The notes below the pieces were generated by a model. That model was not told the origin of the DNA. It did no database searches and saw nothing but the letters and a program-made list of their open reading frames with translations. A stretch of DNA of 12,719 bases from Volvariella volvacea V23 (taxonomy: Eukaryota > Basidiomycota > Agaricomycetes > Agaricales > Pluteaceae): contig KB722753.1 in NCBI GenBank assembly GCA_000349905.1, forward strand, positions 680,477-693,195, read 5' to 3'. The position numbers and the translations under genes are program-made. Below, piece by piece: positions 8,157 to 12,719 of the stretch. Numbering within the stretch: position 1 is the stretch's first letter; the number at the start of each line of letters is the position of its first letter.

Positions 8157-9621
8157 TTACGGAAAGAAAGAGCCCATCTGATCAGGAAGCTCATGCGATA
8201 CATTCACAGGAATACAATCGAGATGCGTGACCGTTGTCTGAGACTCGCCGCTGTGGATGAGGTCCCACAACTTGAAGCCCTTCCCGGAGACATTGATGCC
8301 AGTGAGTCCCGTATCGACATCTGTACACTGGACATCATGATGATCTGCAACAGATATCCTAAATCGCGCCTTCTGTCACTGTCATGGATTGTGACTCCAT
8401 CCACAATCAAAGGCCCGGGCCCACCATCATTGGGGTGCATTCTGTGTTAAGATGTCGAATTGCCAATTACCTTGCTTGCGTAAGCAGCAAGGTCACCCTG
8501 AAGAACATGCATGTCGATGAATGAAGATGACAGAAAGTAAATACGGAAGCAGAAAAAAAGGCAAGCAAGGTCTCGAGTCACGAACGGTGACCCGTGCTAG
8601 TTGCAAGCTTAAAGGCCTGATCTTATGTTGTGATATTTAACATAAACTCAATTTATCTCGCTAAGATGATCTGCAAATTCTTCCCATCGTTGCCTGCAGG
8701 GAATGAATTGATTTGCTCATGATCAGGAACGAAGCAATGTCAATAAATGAGGTTCAGACAGGAGGTATTGCCCCTGATCTCGGAATATCCTGCACTCTCA
8801 GGATTGAACTTGCAATTCTTAGAGGTTCATCACATTCTGTCGATTGTTAACAGCGACCACGAGCGAGAACGTGACCTCAGGGCTCGAAATTGGGTAATCT
8901 CATGGCAGGATGTGTGGGGGAATATTGGTAAAATATAACTGTACCAGGAATCACGGTATTGATGCCGTGCAAACCAAAACTTATGCCTTGACTCTCGGCC
9001 CGACGGATGGATGCGGCAATGACGGTCAAGAGTAAATACTGTGATATCGGTTTTGGGTGATCAGCTGGCGTCTAGGCTTCGGGTGCACTGGATACTTGAA
9101 CATAAAGTGGCGAATTGGCGTCGGTGGGTGTGCTTTGCTACTATCTCGGCGTTAAAGATGCCATTGGATTTATTGCTGCAACGGTCCAACCACAGGACAA
9201 ATTGAGAACAAGGATGGTGGTATATCAAGCACTGTGAAGGACCGTTCACCGAACAAGACACCGATCACTGGGAGCACGAGCATTAGGGTTGGCGCTAGGG
9301 ACATTGTGCGAGAAAATCCCTGGACCCTGGTAGAGCCAAGAGGCTGGTTCACTTTGCCTTTGTAGGACATCACCTTGTTCTCATTTTGAGATGATTCTGT
9401 GGTTTGCTGTAAGTAGTTGCGTTGAGGTTGTATTCGGAGCTGATTCTTCTTTCTGACCCCTCAGGTCGTTTCGAGGTTCGAACCTCTTCCATACTCGAAC
9501 CAATCCGATAGGAATGGAGAGCTTGATTGTAGCCAAGGTTATGCGAAGTTTGCAGGTTATGTTCAATGCCCATCAACGCATTTTCAACAGTTGTGGGCTT
9601 GGTGAAGCTAAACTTGCCCAT
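8157..9621 (-). CDS. Unidentified multi-exon or decayed coding locus
   Basis: I do not recognise the product. Several minus-strand stretches look protein-coding. One is an ATG-started frame at 9621-9371 (begins MGKFSFTKPTTVENALMG, 83 codons). A second, around 9370-9248, reads GDVLQRQSEPASWLYQG then FSHNVPSANPNARAPSD. A third, around 9175-9085, reads NKSNGIFNAEIVAKHTHRR. A fourth, around 9035-8930, reads ESQGISFGLHGINTVIPG. A short one at 8497-8471 reads GDLAAYASK. A final stretch at 8344-8157 contains GLTGINVSGKGFKLWDLIHSG and ends LPDQMGSFFP with a TAA at 8159-8157. Plausible donors and acceptors exist between them, but I could not find one set whose phases all agree. It is either a gene whose small exons I have missed or a pseudogene. 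It is transcribed away from the P450. Confidence 0.3.
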
Positions 9622-10318
9622 ACTTAAATCAAATAGAGCTCAAGTCGCGATACGATCTCGCCGATGCACGCCGTCGAGGCAGCCGAACCCACATTTGCCC
9701 AGCCGCCCTGATCCTAGGTGAGCGTCCATTCAATTTTTGAGTTACTGGAGACAAATTGCGAGTTCTCATTTCGAATCGGCTCGAACTCGCGTACTTTGCC
9801 CTTGGTTCTTTTTTGCGGGTCGTACCCGTGCCGTGCGCTGTCCCTTTCGGTGGACTACTGTTCTGCATATTTATACTTTGCACACAGCGCTCTCCCCCCA
9901 CTCTCATTCTTCCTCTTCTACCCCATTCTCATTGCCCACTTGACCTTCCCCTCGTTTTGCACAAATCTTGCTTATACGCGTCGTTCAGTGAACGGGTACT
10001 AAAGTCACGGGACTTCGTTCTAAACATCTTCACCGCACCGCAACGTCCTGACTATCACTAGTCCATCCTATCAGCCTAATCTCCAGTCGAGACTCCCCGC
10101 TTTCCAAGAGCAACCGAAGAGCCAATCTTTGAGTTTCGCGGCTATCAACTTCATTACAGCGTAACCCCGTGGCCCCACGAATATCTGGGTTCTCAAGCGA
10201 CTCGCAAGGAACCCATAGCGAAAGGAAGAGCACCGAAGGAAGAGAAACACCACGCCCTACACCACACCGCAGGAAGAACCAAGGACACGCGCATATAATC
10301 GCAACCCAAAATCCAAAT
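9622..10318. other. Divergent intergenic region and P450 5' leader
   Basis: No gene was found between the minus-strand ATG at 9621 and the P450 start at 10319. The plus-strand frame open from 10169 runs in frame into the P450 but begins with GTG, so it is taken as 5' leader. Long open frames on both strands at 9629-10002 are Arg-, Ser- or Phe-rich and look like by-products of the pyrimidine-rich tract. Confidence 0.5.
9868..9956 (+). promoter_or_regulatory. Probable core promoter of the P450 gene
   Basis: A TATTTATA box at 9868-9875 is followed by a strongly pyrimidine-rich tract at about 9890-9956. This arrangement is common just upstream of fungal transcription starts. It would leave a leader of roughly 360 nt or more before the ATG at 10319, which is long, so a second start site or a leader intron is possible. 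Confidence 0.35.
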
Positions 10319-12695
10319 ATGAGCACATCCAATTTCGTTGCACTTACCGCCCTTCTCGTTGCACTTTTTGTTTGGTTCCGGAAGTCGAAAGCTTCTTTCC
10401 CTCCACTACCACCGGGTCCGAAACCTCTCCCGCTATTGGGTAATTTGAGGGACCTTACTTCCAAAGAACTCTGGTTGCCTGTTTCCAAGTGGGCCAAAGA
10501 ATATGGTGAGTTGAACTACATCTTCCTTTTTTCTATACCTTCGTCTGTCATATGCTTGCCTGGCTCCGTCGTTGGAGTGGTGGTATGCGCCCATATAGTC
10601 TGACTTCTTCGGGATGATTGTCTAATTGACTCGATGATCTATTTCTCAGGTGATGTGGTGTATGTTCATATCCTTGGACAAGGTCTCGTCTTCCTCAACA
10701 CTCCAGAAGCCGCGTTCGAGTTGATGGACAAACGCGGTTCAATTTACTCCGACAAGCCTAATCTAGTAATGACATGTGAGCTGTAAGTGTCGCTTCTACG
10801 AACTTGAACTACTTGACTGACGTCTACTCGCTTCGGCAACACCACCGCCTTTGTCCAGATGTGGGTGTAGGGACATGGTACGTGCAGCGGCCTTCTTCGT
10901 AATGTATTCCTCAAGTGCTCCTCTGTTCTCCACCACCTGACACTGATCATGGCCACGTTTTTACTCTCCATTCTTCTTACCCCTCTTACGTGAATGCCTT
11001 AACTCTTTCTGACATGGCCTATTGTATCTTTGTCTAATTTAGGTCGCATTCACTCCTTACGGCGACCAATCCAAACGCCAGCGCCGATTACTCAACCAGG
11101 CTTTTGGCACAAAAGTTATCCCAGACTATCATCCTCTCATGCTAACCGAAACCCATGCCTTCCTGCGCCGTCTTGTCGCCGATCCTTCAAGATATGCTAG
11201 ACATATTCGGCGATATGCTGGTGGACTGACATTATCTGTGGTTTATGGTTATGAACCCAGCGGAACGGAGGATAAGTTTATAAAAATGGCAGAAGAATGT
11301 GTGGATATCTTGGCCAAAGAAATCACGGGTGGAGGCGGTCTTTGGCCCGTCGATATCTTCCCGTTCTTGAAGCATCTGCCGTTGTGGGCGCCTGGCTCGG
11401 GATTCTTGCATAAGGCTAAATATTGGAAGTCGAGGATGGAGGAGTTTGTGGACAAGCCGTATGAGCACATGAAAGGCGCTTACGTAGGTTCTCCATTTTG
11501 AACTGGTAAAATCACTGAGCTTACTCTGGGAATAGAAATCTGGTAACTTTAAGCCATCTTTTTGTTCAACCCTATTGGACAACGCCGGAAAGCAAACCCC
11601 TGAATGGGAATTCGACCTGAAGTGGACCGCAAACTCCATGTACTCTGGCAGCATCGATTCCGTGGGTCGTATCTCCCTCACTTATATATATATACGAACT
11701 CAGGACTCCTATTCCTATAGTCGGTGACGAGCGTTCTTCAGTTTTGTATTGCAATGATGCAACATCCCGAAGTCCTCGCAAAGGCGCAGAAGGAGATCGA
11801 CACCGTCATCGGTAACGAACGTCTGCCAACTTTCAGTGACAGGCCGAATCTACCTTACAGTAAGTTGCATCCAACGAGAATTGCGGAATTGATTCCTGAT
11901 TGACATGTAATTGATCTCGCCTCTTGTCATATCGTGTTGTTCGTCCTTGTCGTCATCTTTGTTGGACGCATACGTTGATTGCGAATGTCGTGTGACGGGT
12001 GGCGATTCTAGTCGAGGCCATCCTGAACGAAACATGGCGTTGGGCAGTTCCGGTCCCTCTTGGTAAGTTTAATCAGTCTCGGCTTGCCCACTGCTAGTCT
12101 CCCACTACGTCTGAAGTTTGTCTCTGAATACCGTCTCCTTTCTCCTACTATTTCCTCAGGCCTCCCACACTTATTGGTTGAGGATGACGTCTACAATGGC
12201 ATGCACATTCCCAAGGGATCTTTGGTGAGCTGTCGATTCATACTTGTCCTGTACGACTTGCGTTCTGACCACTCAATGCTGTTCTAGGTGTTTGGCAATA
12301 TTTGGTAAGCACTAGGCTGTAGCGGTTGCTTGCATTTCTGAGCTTGGATATTTGTGGTTCAGGAATATTGTCAGAAATGAACGTCTCTACCCCAATCCGG
12401 AGAAGTATTACCCTGAGCGATTCTTGGAGAAGGTAGATGAGGAGACTGCACGAAGGCGAGACCCTAGAAACTATGTTTTCGGGTTTGGACGAAGGTCGAT
12501 CATATTTGCCTAATGTCTCTGCCAATATTCTCTGACTTGACATCTCTTTAGGATATGTCCAGGGCAGAACTTGGTCGAGTCTTCGGTCTGGCTGCTGATG
12601 GTGTCAATGATTGCAACACTGAACATCTCCAAATCCGTTGACGAACACGGAAAGGTGAAAGAACAGGCCATTGACTTCAATAACCCTATCTTCAG
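10319..12695 (+). CDS. Microsomal cytochrome P450 monooxygenase (3' end missing)
   Basis: A haem-thiolate monooxygenase anchored in the ER by its N terminus, of the basidiomycete type often annotated as O-methylsterigmatocystin oxidoreductase-like; the substrate cannot be inferred. Exons: 10319-10505, 10650-10782, 10859-10877, 11043-11483, 11536-11661, 11721-11859, 12012-12062, 12160-12224, 12288-12304, 12363-12494, 12552-12695 (484 codons plus 2 nt). All introns are GT-AG and all phases agree. Marks: membrane helix at residues 5-20, proline-rich hinge PPLPPGPKPLPLLGN (27-41), I-helix YSGSIDSSVT (296-305), ExxR as ETWR (355-358), PERF (410-413), haem loop FGFGRRICPGQ (432-442) with Cys439. 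The start has A at -3 and is the first Met before the anchor. Exon 11 ends in phase 2 at a GTTAGT donor; the last exon (some 25-40 residues in relatives) lies past the window. Confidence 0.95.
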
Positions 12696-12702
12696 GTTAG
12701 TA

Positions 12703-12719
12703 CCCCCCCCCCCCCCCCC
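12703..12719. repeat. Poly-C run at the window end
   Basis: Seventeen consecutive C residues close the window, a few bases into intron 11 of the P450. This is most likely a contig edge or assembly stop at a homopolymer rather than a biological element. Confidence 0.7.

Noticed and set aside
8148..8450. Plus-strand open frame of 100 codons
   Set aside because: It is opposite the minus-strand stretch ending at 8157, which looks more protein-like and has a natural end; the plus frame is taken as its shadow.
9473..9490. tRNA gene suggested by a B-box-like GGTTCGAACC
   Set aside because: The match is a symmetric palindrome and no A box, anticodon arm or acceptor stem can be built around it.
9718..10061. 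Overlapping plus-strand frames of 68-101 codons
   Set aside because: They sit on a CT-rich tract and give Phe/Ser/Leu-rich translations in all frames, as expected of a promoter or leader.
10169..10318. N-terminal extension of the P450 upstream of 10319
   Set aside because: The frame is open but starts with GTG and encodes Arg/Pro/His-rich sequence; the Met at 10319 directly precedes a standard membrane anchor.

Overview
The window looks like a piece of an agaricomycete (mushroom-forming basidiomycete) genome. The genes are broken by many 40-110 bp GT-AG introns, and some exons are only 17-30 nt long. There is a basidiomycete-style microsomal cytochrome P450. No operon, Shine-Dalgarno or other bacterial feature is visible. 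The window ends in a run of 17 C inside an intron, so it probably ends at a contig edge.

Layout. (1) 1-1042: AT-rich DNA without a gene, holding a foldback (MITE-like) inverted repeat at about 424-612. (2) 1043-5945, minus strand: one large gene of 27 deduced exons whose phases all agree, giving about 1153 residues with the extreme N terminus not found. Read exon by exon it follows the Ppo / linoleate diol synthase family: an animal-haem-peroxidase-like fatty-acid dioxygenase fused to a P450. It departs from that family in three ways. The dioxygenase half lacks the catalytic Tyr-x-x-His stretch and a recognisable distal His. The P450 half keeps ExxR and the haem-thiolate Cys. The C terminus carries an extra transmembrane helix and a Cys-containing domain of about 145 residues. 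(3) 5946-8156: no gene recognised; the Ppo-like gene's first exon and promoter should lie at its left end. (4) 8157-9621, minus strand: an unidentified, possibly decayed coding locus with several protein-like open stretches but no consistent splice model. (5) 9622-10318: a divergent promoter region with a TATA-like box and a CT-rich tract. (6) 10319 to the end, plus strand: a nearly complete P450 gene of 11 visible exons and 484 codons, cut off before its last exon.

How they fit. Ppo enzymes make oxylipins from oleic and linoleic acid, and a microsomal P450 could act on lipids or on unrelated secondary metabolites. Nothing here proves that the genes share a pathway. The most novel object is the Ppo-like protein. 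It appears to be kept as an intact reading frame although its oxygenase active site is gone, and it is tethered to a membrane with a new domain on the far side. All homology statements rest on recalled family motifs, not on a database search.
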